A stretch of 7,274 nucleotides of DNA from Deltaproteobacteria bacterium. GTDB taxonomy: Bacteria > Desulfobacterota > Desulfovibrionia > Desulfovibrionales > Desulfovibrionaceae. The stretch spans positions 1-7,274 of the forward strand of contig JAJBSY010000457.1 of assembly GCA_020861205.1 (NCBI GenBank), given 5' to 3'. The translations under genes and the position numbers were made by a program. Under the pieces are notes generated by a model. The model did not search any database and had not been told where the DNA came from. It saw only the letters and a program-made list of their open reading frames with translations. Positions 1-5,173 of this stretch are shown piece by piece (the first letter of the stretch is position 1; each line of letters begins with the position of its first letter).

Positions 1-389
1 ACTCCGGAGTGCTCGTTGCCCAGAATGATGGCCACGGGCCCGCTCAGGTCGTATTCACCGACGGGTTTCGCGCCGGGCGAGCAACTTGTCGCATAGATTT
101 TCATATCCTTGGCGCGCAATGCGGCCATGAGGCTCTCGGGCGTCGAATGCCGCACGCTCGCCACCCACTTGCGGGCGGACGCCGAACTTTTCTCGCCAAG
201 ATGCGGAAAAGCCGTCCGGGTATAATACTGATGCACCACGGGCACGCCGAAAGCATCACAACTGCGGTAAATGGCGGAAACGTTGTGAGGGTCGTGGATA
301 TTGGCCATAACGAGAGCCAGGTCGTGTTGCCGGTAGCCGAGAACGCGACGTATTTTGGCCTCGCGTTCCGGGGTGCGTGGTTTTGTCAT
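1..389 (-). CDS. trmH: TrmH-type tRNA (guanosine-2'-O)-methyltransferase, N-terminal part
   Basis: This is a SpoU/SPOUT-class methyltransferase, expected to use S-adenosylmethionine to methylate the 2'-OH of G18 in the tRNA D-loop. The reading frame is open from an ATG at 389 to the left edge, giving 129 residues. Visible features are the TrmH start (RRVLGYRQHDLALVM, residues 14-28), SPOUT motif 1 (NIHDPHNVSAIYRSCDAFG, residues 30-48, with the conserved Asn30 and the Arg42 that corresponds to the catalytic arginine of the family), and the beginning of motif 2 (ILGNEHSG, residues 122-129). Motif 3, with the rest of the trefoil-knot SAM site, lies beyond the window. E. coli TrmH has about 229 residues, so roughly 100 are missing. 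The ribosome site is weak (GGACGG repeated just upstream). The gene is divergent from the antiporter at 571. The motif-1 wording favours TrmH over TrmL or RlmB, but the missing C-terminus leaves some doubt. Confidence 0.88.
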   Translation of the reverse strand, partial: MTKPRTPEREAKIRRVLGYRQHDLALVMANIHDPHNVSAIYRSCDAFGVPVVHQYYTRTAFPHLGEKSSASARKWVASVRHSTPESLMAALRAKDMKIYATSCSPGAKPVGEYDLSGPVAIILGNEHSG

Positions 390-408
390 AGAGACCGTCC
401 GTCCAAAA

Positions 409-424
409 AGTGAAAATTTTCGCT
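409..424. promoter_or_regulatory. 16-bp near-palindrome in trmH upstream region
   Basis: The core GAAAATTTTC (412-421) is a perfect 10-bp palindrome. With its flanks it reads AGTGAAAATTTTCGCT, which is symmetric except for one base pair (411/422). It lies about 20 bp upstream of the trmH start codon, where a repressor could block trmH transcription or initiation. No regulator can be named from the sequence, and an AT-rich palindrome of this size can arise by chance. Confidence 0.35.
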
Positions 425-444
425 ACCCAACGCCCTGAAGCCGG

Positions 445-503
445 AAATACAACTGCGGGGCTGTATTTGCTTGATAAATACAGAAAATGCGTATACAGAA
501 AAT
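445..503. repeat. Cluster of TGTATTT/AAATACA half-sites, candidate operator
   Basis: Four related half-sites lie within 59 bp: AAATACA (445-451), CTGTATTT (461-468), AAATACAG (476-483) and TATACAG (492-498). The second and third form a perfect 8-bp inverted repeat with a 7-nt spacer (461-483). The first and second form a perfect 7-bp inverted repeat with a 10-nt spacer (445-468). The third and fourth lie in a perfect 11-bp direct repeat, ATACAGAAAAT, at 478-488 and 493-503 (15-bp period). The arrangement looks like a multi-site binding region for a dimeric regulator. It overlaps the best promoter candidate for the antiporter gene at 571. The 8-bp arms do not fit the LexA spacing of E. coli (CTGT-N8-ACAG), and I cannot assign a regulator. 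Confidence 0.55.
471..497 (+). promoter_or_regulatory. Candidate promoter of the antiporter gene
   Basis: TTGATA (471-476, five of six matches to the -35 consensus) and TATACA (492-497, a -10-like hexamer) are separated by 15 bp, which is short for a sigma-70 promoter. An alternative -35, TTGCTT at 467-472, gives a 19-bp spacer. Off-optimum spacing is common at regulated promoters, and both hexamers lie inside the half-site cluster. This is inferred only from hexamer resemblance; a start near 505 would leave a leader of about 65 nt. Confidence 0.3.
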
Positions 504-570
504 AACGATTTTAGGCAAATAACCGTGTTGCCGGGCGGGCCCGGCGACGCATCATTAAGGAGGCGGCTCC

Positions 571-1998
571 ATGGCCCTTATTCGTTCGAAGGTTACCGCG
601 CTAAGTATCGCCACCTTGGCGGTTCTGTTTGTACTGGCTCCGGATTACGCCATGGCGGCGGGCTTGCACGGGTCTGATCTGTCCGTGATCTGGGTGATCC
701 CGTTTATCTGTATGCTGCTCTCCATCGCCATATTCCCGCTGGTCGCCGGCGAATTCTGGCATCACCATTTCGGGAAGATCGCCGCGGGCTGGGGCATGGC
801 GTTCCTCATCCCCTGCGCCATCGTTTTCGGTCTGGGAACCGCCTTCGAACAGTTCGCGCACGCCATGGTCGACGAATACATTCCTTTCATCATCCTCCTC
901 TTCTCGCTCTTCACCGTCGCCGGGGGCATCCGTTTGAAAGGCTCCCTCGTGGGAACCCCGGTGGTGAACACGGGCATCCTGCTGATCGGCACCATCCTGG
1001 CGAGCTGGATGGGCACCACCGGCGCGGCCATGCTGCTCATCCGGCCCCTATTGCGCGCGAACGCGCACCGCAAATACCGGGTGCATTCCGTGGTTTTCTT
1101 CATCTTCCTGGTGGCGAACATCGGCGGCTCGCTGACCCCGCTGGGCGATCCTCCCCTGTTCCTGGGCTTCCTGAAAGGCGTCGAATTCTTCTGGACTCTG
1201 GAGCACCTCCTCGTGCCCATGGCGTTCGTTGCGGCCGTTCTCCTTTGCCTCTATTTCACGATCGATACCTGCCTTTTCAACAAAGAGGGCAAACCCGTCC
1301 CGCCCGACTCCGGCGAAGGCCCCCTGATGCTGGAAGGCAAGGTGAATTTCCTTCTGCTCGGCGGCGTTATTTGCTCCGTCCTCATGAGCGGCATGTGGAA
1401 TCCGGGTATCGAAATCCCCGTTTTCGGGCATGTTCACTACCAACTCCAGAATCTTTCCCGCGACATCCTGCTGCTTGTCATCGCCGCGATCTCCTGGAAG
1501 GTGACCCGGCAAGAATCCCGTAAAGCCAACGGGTTTAACTGGTTCCCCATCATCGAGGTGGCGAAGCTCTTCTTCGGTATCTTCATCAGCATGATCCCGG
1601 CCATCGCCATCCTCCGCGCCGGTACCGACGGCGCCCTCGCCAGCGTCATCAACCTTGTCTCGACCGCCGACGGCCAGCCGATCAACACCATGTACTTCTG
1701 GCTGACCGGCGCGCTCTCCAGCTTCCTGGACAACGCACCGACCTATCTTGTTTTCTTCAATACCGCCGGCGGCGAAGCCTCGGCCATGATGGGCCCGCTG
1801 GCCCACACCCTGATGGCTATTTCGGCGGGGGCGGTCTTCATGGGCGCCAACACGTATATCGGCAACGCGCCCAACTTCATGGTCCGGTCCATCGCGGAAG
1901 ACCAGGGCGTGCCCATGCCCAGCTTCTTCGGGTACATGCTGTGGTCCGTGGGCATCCTCATCCCGACGTTCATCCTGTTCACCATTCTGTTCATTTGA
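571..1998 (+). CDS. NhaD/CitMHS-type sodium:proton antiporter-like membrane protein
   Basis: This 475-residue polytopic inner-membrane protein belongs to the ion transporter superfamily (NhaD, ArsB and CitMHS relatives). It probably exchanges Na+ for H+, although an organic-anion substrate cannot be excluded. Residues 8-30 form a hydrophobic segment ending in AMAA that resembles a signal peptide. About ten or eleven further hydrophobic segments follow, separated by polar loops (for example 236-255 and 310-322). Conserved re-entrant-loop style motifs are NIGGSLTPLGDPPLF (183-197), SSFLDNAPTYLVFFN (383-397, with Asp388-Asn389) and GANTYIGNAPNF (425-436). These repeat the NxGG/DN/GNxPN pattern of the superfamily and probably form the ion site. 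An unusual HHH cluster lies at 64-66. The start is fixed by TAAGGAGG at 556-563, 7 nt before the ATG. The gene stands alone, between the half-site cluster and the terminator at 2020. Confidence 0.85.
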   Translation: MALIRSKVTALSIATLAVLFVLAPDYAMAAGLHGSDLSVIWVIPFICMLLSIAIFPLVAGEFWHHHFGKIAAGWGMAFLIPCAIVFGLGTAFEQFAHAMVDEYIPFIILLFSLFTVAGGIRLKGSLVGTPVVNTGILLIGTILASWMGTTGAAMLLIRPLLRANAHRKYRVHSVVFFIFLVANIGGSLTPLGDPPLFLGFLKGVEFFWTLEHLLVPMAFVAAVLLCLYFTIDTCLFNKEGKPVPPDSGEGPLMLEGKVNFLLLGGVICSVLMSGMWNPGIEIPVFGHVHYQLQNLSRDILLLVIAAISWKVTRQESRKANGFNWFPIIEVAKLFFGIFISMIPAIAILRAGTDGALASVINLVSTADGQPINTMYFWLTGALSSFLDNAPTYLVFFNTAGGEASAMMGPLAHTLMAISAGAVFMGANTYIGNAPNFMVRSIAEDQGVPMPSFFGYMLWSVGILIPTFILFTILFI

Positions 1999-2019
1999 CC
2001 CCGGACTCATCAACCGGGA

Positions 2020-2056
2020 AAAAAGCCCCCCTTCCGGATCGGAAGGGGGGCTTTTT
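2020..2056. terminator. Strong bidirectional rho-independent terminator
   Basis: A perfect 16-bp stem (2020-2035 with 2041-2056) encloses a 5-nt loop, GGATC. The central stem is CCCCCCTTCC/GGAAGGGGGG, flanked by A5 on the left and T5 on the right; in the minus direction the U-tract is six bases. It lies 21 bp after the antiporter stop. It can also terminate minus-strand transcripts from gluQ, whose stop is 186 bp away. Confidence 0.93.
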
Positions 2057-2125
2057 AAAGAAAGAACAGCGGATCCCTTGCATTTTTGCGATACCGCTAT
2101 ATGGTATTGGCAAGGAGCTTCCCGT

Positions 2126-2233
2126 ATGACCATTTTTACCATTCTCATCACGGCAACGACCGCGACCGTGCTCGGGGTCATAACCGTGTCGGCGCGGGTC
2201 CGCCAGGCGGCCGGAACGGCAAGCCGCAAGTAG
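2126..2233 (+). CDS. Possible 35-residue single-pass membrane peptide
   Basis: This short ORF (ATG at 2126, TAG at 2231) follows a good Shine-Dalgarno sequence, AAGGAG at 2112-2117, 8 nt before the start. The product begins with a hydrophobic, beta-branched helix (MTIFTILITATTATVLGVIT, residues 1-20). A basic, polar tail follows, with arginines and a final lysine (SARVRQAAGTASRK), so the topology would place the C-terminus in the cytoplasm. It sits just after a terminator, so it needs its own promoter. The only candidate I see is weak: TTGCAT at 2078 with TATGGT at 2100, close to the ribosome site. A short inverted repeat, ATACC/GGTAT (2091-2107), lies in the same place. A 5-bp hairpin (GCCGC/GCGGC, 2223-2237) covers the stop. 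I do not recognise a family. Evidence is the ribosome site and peptide composition only. Confidence 0.45.
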   Translation: MTIFTILITATTATVLGVITVSARVRQAAGTASRK

Positions 2234-2241
2234 CGGCCATC

Positions 2242-3264
2242 CTACCGTTGCGCGGCCAGAAAAAATGCCGCCGGATCCGGCGGGAGCCGGAGATTCTCCG
2301 CGCCAACGGCTGCAAACGAAAAATCCTTTATCGCTTCCCGCGCCCGCAAGGGCGCGAATTCTTTTCGCATTCCCGAGGCGGCCGCAAGCCAGCCCAGAAT
2401 TGTCTCCGGCCATACCCCCGCATCTCGGAGGGAAGCCAGCGTCAGCGAGGCGTGCCGTTTGGCGAGCCGCGCGCCGGTTTCGTCCGTGACCAACGGCAGA
2501 TGGGCATACCGTGGCGGGGTAACGCCGAAGAGCGAATACAGGTACAGCTGGCGCGGTGTGCTGACCTGTATGTCCTTTCCCCGTACCACCGTGGTGACGC
2601 CCATGGTGATATCATCCACGACCACCGCCAACTGGTAGGCAAAGACCCCGTCCGACCGGCGCAGCGCGAAATCGCCGCCGCATTGTTCCAGGGTCATCTC
2701 CCGATCCCCCATGAGCGCATCCGTAAACCGCCAGGGAGTCTTTTCCGGGCACAGAAGGCGCAAAGAGTGGCTTCTCCCGGCCGCCTCAAGCCGCTTTTTT
2801 TCCGCATCGGTCAGCCGCCGGCATGTACCGGGGTATGGCGCTCCCGCATCGTCCACGTGAGGCGCTCCCGCGATATCGCGCAGTTCCTTCCTGGTGCAGT
2901 AGCAGGGGTACACAAGTCCCCTGGCCCGCAAAAAGTTCAGAGCGTCCCGATACCGCGCCGCCCTCCGGCTTTGCAAAAAGATGTCCGGGTTCTCCTTGCC
3001 GTTGCCCGCGCCCGGGCCGTAATCCCAGTCCAGACCCAGCCAGGCGAGGTCGCGCGCAACCGCCTCGGCATACTCCGGACGCGCGCGGGCGGGATCGATA
3101 TCCTCAAAGCGCAGCACGCATTCGCCGCCGCGCGAGCGGGCGTCAAGCCACGCCATCCAGAAAGCCCACGCGTTCCCGAGATGCAAAAAACCCGTGGGGC
3201 TCGGCGCCAGACGGCCTCTCGCGCGGCCCGGCGCCGCCGGAATATCCTCGGCCCAAAAAATCAC
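2242..3264 (-). CDS. gluQ: Glutamyl-Q tRNA(Asp) synthetase
   Basis: This is a truncated class I glutamyl-tRNA synthetase paralogue. It activates glutamate and attaches it to the queuosine base at position 34 of tRNA-Asp instead of to a tRNA 3' end. The 340-residue product has the catalytic Rossmann core but no anticodon-binding domain, as expected for GluQRS (E. coli YadB, 308 residues). Visible motifs are RLAPSPTGFLHLGN (18-31, the HIGH-type signature), the FEDIDPAR segment (53-60), and a KMSKS-like loop RLAKRHAS (266-273). A zinc site of the family pattern CxC...Y-x3-C is formed by Cys121, Cys123, Tyr144 and Cys148. Translation starts at GTG (3264), supported by GGAGG about 10 nt upstream (3275-3279). 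The product starts close to the catalytic motif, leaving no room for a longer N-terminal domain. It is a monocistronic minus-strand gene, not next to dksA as in many Gammaproteobacteria. Confidence 0.93.
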   Translation of the reverse strand: MIFWAEDIPAAPGRARGRLAPSPTGFLHLGNAWAFWMAWLDARSRGGECVLRFEDIDPARARPEYAEAVARDLAWLGLDWDYGPGAGNGKENPDIFLQSRRAARYRDALNFLRARGLVYPCYCTRKELRDIAGAPHVDDAGAPYPGTCRRLTDAEKKRLEAAGRSHSLRLLCPEKTPWRFTDALMGDREMTLEQCGGDFALRRSDGVFAYQLAVVVDDITMGVTTVVRGKDIQVSTPRQLYLYSLFGVTPPRYAHLPLVTDETGARLAKRHASLTLASLRDAGVWPETILGWLAAASGMRKEFAPLRAREAIKDFSFAAVGAENLRLPPDPAAFFLAAQR

Positions 3265-3320
3265 GGTCGCTCTCCCTCCTCTGTCGCTTGCGGATCCGTC
3301 CTGGACGGCCTGACGGCGCT

Positions 3321-3349
3321 ACTATATACGCTCGCATCAACCCGGTCCA
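3321..3349 (-). promoter_or_regulatory. Candidate gluQ promoter
   Basis: On the minus strand TGGACC (3349-3344, four of six matches to -35) is followed after exactly 17 bp by TATAGT (3326-3321, five of six matches to -10). Transcription would start near 3314 and give a leader of about 50 nt before the GTG start. This is inferred from consensus and spacing only. Confidence 0.4.
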
Positions 3350-3372
3350 TGCCCGAGAACGCGTTTCCGCTC

Positions 3373-3391
3373 ACCGCGATTTTCTCGCGGT
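3373..3391. repeat. Inverted repeat in the gluQ/hydrolase spacer
   Basis: A perfect 7-bp inverted repeat, ACCGCGA/TCGCGGT, has a 5-nt spacer TTTTC. It is not followed by a T-tract in either direction, so it is not a typical terminator. It lies upstream of both divergent genes and could be an operator or a hairpin. GGATAGG also occurs twice just to the right (3395-3401 and 3418-3424). Nothing else in the 3265-3547 spacer is clearly functional. Confidence 0.35.
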
Positions 3392-3486
3392 TGGGGATAG
3401 GATTATCGCCTGAAACAGGATAGGTTTGCATCGGAATGAACGCTCACGAAACCCAACCCGTCGACGCCCGGGATCTGTATACCACG

Positions 3487-3527
3487 TTGGCGCGACTGCT
3501 TATCCGCCCCGTGTAATCCCGTATAAC
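3487..3527 (+). promoter_or_regulatory. Weak promoter-like stretch before the hydrolase
   Basis: Two -10-like hexamers occur close together: TGTAAT (3512-3517) and TATAAC (3522-3527), each five of six matches. The only -35 candidate for the first is TTGGCG (3487-3492), at a wide 19-bp spacing; the second would need a very short leader. One of these may drive the hydrolase at 3548, but the evidence is thin. Confidence 0.22.
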
Positions 3528-3547
3528 CATAACGGCCGGAGCGTGCC

Positions 3548-4066
3548 ATGCGCCCGTTGATTGTTTTCTCCCATGGCAAGGATGCGCCCCCCTGGGGCAA
3601 AAAAATTTCTTTTCTGGCGCCCGTCGCGCGGGAGGCCGGATGGGACGTGCACAGCGTCGATTATACCGACTTGCCCGACCCGGACGAACGGGCCGCGCGG
3701 TTGCGCTCCCTTGATTTCGGCTCCCCCTCCCGCCTGGTGCTGGCGGGGTCGAGCATGGGAGGGTACGTCTCCGTTCTCGCTTCCGAACGGTTGCGGCCGG
3801 ACGGGCTTTTCCTCATGGCCCCGGCCTTTTACCTGCCGGGATACGGCAACGGGGATCCCCGTCCGTTCGCGCGGCATGTCCATATCTGCAGCGGCTGGAA
3901 TGACGACGTGGTGCCGGTCGAAAGTTCCATCCGCTTCGCCCGCGCGACAAGGGCGGAACTGCATCTCTTCAACAGCGACCACGCCCTCTGGGACGTTCTG
4001 CCGGCTATCGGCCTCTTGTTTTCCGCCTTCCTGCGGCAGGTCCTGGCCGGGCAACCCTCCTTTTGA
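3548..4066 (+). CDS. Small alpha/beta-fold hydrolase
   Basis: This is a 172-residue cytoplasmic protein with a minimal alpha/beta-hydrolase core, probably an esterase or related hydrolase of unknown substrate. Strand 1 and the oxyanion region read PLIVFSHGKDAPPWG (3-17). The nucleophile elbow is GSSMGG (67-72), making Ser69 the likely nucleophile. GWNDDVVP (116-123) supplies the acid, probably Asp119, and SDHAL (143-147) supplies His145. All three triad positions are therefore present in the usual order. There is no signal peptide and little room for a cap domain. The short length recalls the YqiA/RBBP9-like small hydrolases, but I cannot assign a subfamily. GGAG at 3538-3541 lies 6 nt before the ATG. 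It is separated from the metallopeptidase by 92 bp, so cotranscription is possible but unproven. Confidence 0.82.
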   Translation: MRPLIVFSHGKDAPPWGKKISFLAPVAREAGWDVHSVDYTDLPDPDERAARLRSLDFGSPSRLVLAGSSMGGYVSVLASERLRPDGLFLMAPAFYLPGYGNGDPRPFARHVHICSGWNDDVVPVESSIRFARATRAELHLFNSDHALWDVLPAIGLLFSAFLRQVLAGQPSF

Positions 4067-4092
4067 TAATCTGCGGTCTTTGCAAAAGCGGC

Positions 4093-4109
4093 CGGATATG
4101 GTGTATCCG
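4093..4109. repeat. Short inverted repeat upstream of the metallopeptidase
   Basis: A perfect 6-bp inverted repeat, CGGATA/TATCCG, with a 5-nt spacer sits in the 92-bp gap before 4159. A -35-like TTGCAA (4080-4085) lies 18 bp before TATCCG (4104-4109), a poor -10. It could be a small hairpin or an operator. No T-tract follows, so I do not call a terminator for the hydrolase gene here. Confidence 0.25.
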
Positions 4110-4158
4110 TGGAAAAATCGTTCAACCGAATTTAAACAAAACGCTCCGAGGATAATCC

Positions 4159-5019
4159 ATGCGCTGGCAAGACCGCTCTGAAAGTTCCAATGTCGAAGAC
4201 CGCCGGGGGCGCCCTTCCGGCGGGTTTCGCGGCGTGCCCCTGAAGGGGAAGGCCGGTTTGTTTCTCGTCGCCGTTGTCGTGATCGCCGGGTTCTACGGCA
4301 TCGACCTCACCCCCCTCCTGACCGGCGGGCCCGGCGTCGGTTCGTCCGTGAGCCAGCCGTACGAGCCCTCGGCAAAAGAGCAGGAGCTGGCGCGGTTCAC
4401 ATCCGTGGCTCTCAAGACGACCGAGGACACTTGGCAGGAAATATTCCGGAAGAGCGGCAAGGACTATCCGCCCCCGCGCCTGGTCCTGTATTCGGGAGCG
4501 ACGGATACGGCCTGCGGATACGGAAGTTCCGCCATGGGGCCTTTCTACTGCCCCTCGGACCAGACGGTCTACATCGACCTGTCCTTTTACCAGGACATGA
4601 AAAACAAACTCGGCGGCGGCGGCGACTTCGCCCAGGGGTACGTCATCGCGCACGAGGTGGGGCACCATGTCCAGCACCTGCTCGGCATCGACCGGGAAGT
4701 GCAGCGGGCTCGTCAGGACGGCGCGTCGCCGAAGGAAGCCAACCGTCTTTCGGTGCTGCTGGAGCTTCAGGCGGACTGTTTCGCGGGGGTGTGGGGCAAT
4801 GCCATGCAACGCGATGGGGTCATGGAGACGGGCGATCTGGAGGAAGCGCTCAAGACCGCATCGGCCATCGGTGATGACCGTCTGCAAAAACAAAGCGGCG
4901 GCCGCGTCGTCCCCGACAGTTTCACCCACGGGACCTCCCAGCAGCGCTATACGTGGTTCAAACGCGGTTTTGACTCCGGGGACCCGAACCAGTGCAATAC
5001 CTTTGCCGAAATGCGGTAA
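4159..5019 (+). CDS. ypfJ: YpfJ-family putative neutral zinc metallopeptidase
   Basis: This is a 286-residue member of the YpfJ/putative neutral zinc metallopeptidase family, close in length to E. coli YpfJ (287). The N-terminus is polar and charged (1-31). A single membrane segment (about 32-49, [17 protein letters not shown]) follows, so the catalytic domain (about 72-286) is probably on the periplasmic face, anchored in the membrane. The zinc motif is HEVGH (165-169, Glu166 catalytic), followed by ELQADCFAG (202-210), where Glu202 is the likely third ligand. Other family signatures are [18 protein letters not shown] (117-134), YIDLSFY (138-144) and the C-terminal FTHGTSQQR (255-263). Cys119 and Cys131 could form a disulfide if exported. 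The start is set by GAGGA (4148-4152), 6 nt before the ATG. The natural substrate of the family is not established. It lies between a hydrolase and a catalase, but a terminator isolates it from the catalase. Confidence 0.92.
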   Translation: MRWQDRSESSNVEDRRGRPSGGFRGVPLKGKAGLFLVAVVVIAGFYGIDLTPLLTGGPGVGSSVSQPYEPSAKEQELARFTSVALKTTEDTWQEIFRKSGKDYPPPRLVLYSGATDTACGYGSSAMGPFYCPSDQTVYIDLSFYQDMKNKLGGGGDFAQGYVIAHEVGHHVQHLLGIDREVQRARQDGASPKEANRLSVLLELQADCFAGVWGNAMQRDGVMETGDLEEALKTASAIGDDRLQKQSGGRVVPDSFTHGTSQQRYTWFKRGFDSGDPNQCNTFAEMR

Positions 5020-5041
5020 CCGTTGCCGCCCAAGGGGAATT

Positions 5042-5078
5042 ATCCCCGGATGCCTCGCGGCATCCGGGGATCTTTATT
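5042..5078 (+). terminator. Rho-independent terminator of the metallopeptidase gene
   Basis: A perfect 13-bp stem, ATCCCCGGATGCC (5042-5054) with its complement (5059-5071), closes a TCGC tetraloop. CTTTATTT follows as an imperfect U-tract. It begins 22 bp after the stop codon and separates ypfJ from the catalase promoter. Confidence 0.88.
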
Positions 5079-5100
5079 TATGCGGCAAGAGCCGGAATGC

Positions 5101-5113
5101 TTATAATAAATTA
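5101..5113 (+). promoter_or_regulatory. Catalase -10 box overlapping a PerR-like half-site
   Basis: A perfect TATAAT (5102-5107) lies 67 bp before the catalase ATG. No good -35 is found 16-18 bp upstream, where the sequence is the terminator tail. TTATAAT (5101-5107) equals the left half of the PerR-box consensus known from Bacillus (TTATAAT-N-ATTATAA). Overlapping it is a small palindrome, TAAT-AA-ATTA (5104-5113), but the right half decays after ATTA. The site could be activator-dependent or repressed by a Fur/PerR-family protein. Promoter assignment is fair; the operator is a guess. Confidence 0.5.
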
Positions 5114-5173
5114 CGCGCCTCCTCCCGCGCGGTAGAAGGAGAAGTAACACCCAACCCGCTATTGGAGGATCGT

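Noticed and set aside
9..413. 134-codon plus-strand frame at the left edge
   Set aside because: The minus strand of the same DNA encodes TrmH motifs 1 and 2, so this frame is an antisense shadow.
461..483. LexA (SOS) box reading of the CTGTATTT/AAATACAG repeat
   Set aside because: E. coli-type LexA boxes have CTGT and ACAG separated by 8 bp; here the separation is 15 bp, and the downstream gene is a transporter.
1048..2229. 393-codon minus-strand frame across the antiporter and terminator
   Set aside because: It runs through a strong terminator, and the product is a charged low-complexity shadow of the membrane-protein codons on the plus strand.
2086..3423. 445-codon plus-strand frame across the gluQ region
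   Set aside because: Its product is rich in Arg and Pro with no domain signature, and it lies over the minus-strand gluQ, which carries complete class I synthetase motifs.
3436..3516. 26-codon ORF in the gluQ/hydrolase spacer (starts MNAHETQPVD)
   Set aside because: No ribosome binding site at a useful distance, no recognisable composition, and a length expected by chance.
3561..4181. 206-codon plus-strand frame overlapping the hydrolase
   Set aside because: It is a shifted frame over the alpha/beta hydrolase; its product is rich in Arg, Pro, Ser and Trp without motifs, while the frame from 3548 has a full catalytic triad.
5114..5173. Possible leader peptide after AAGGAG near 5136 in the catalase leader
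   Set aside because: No ATG, GTG or TTG follows this sequence at a usable spacing.
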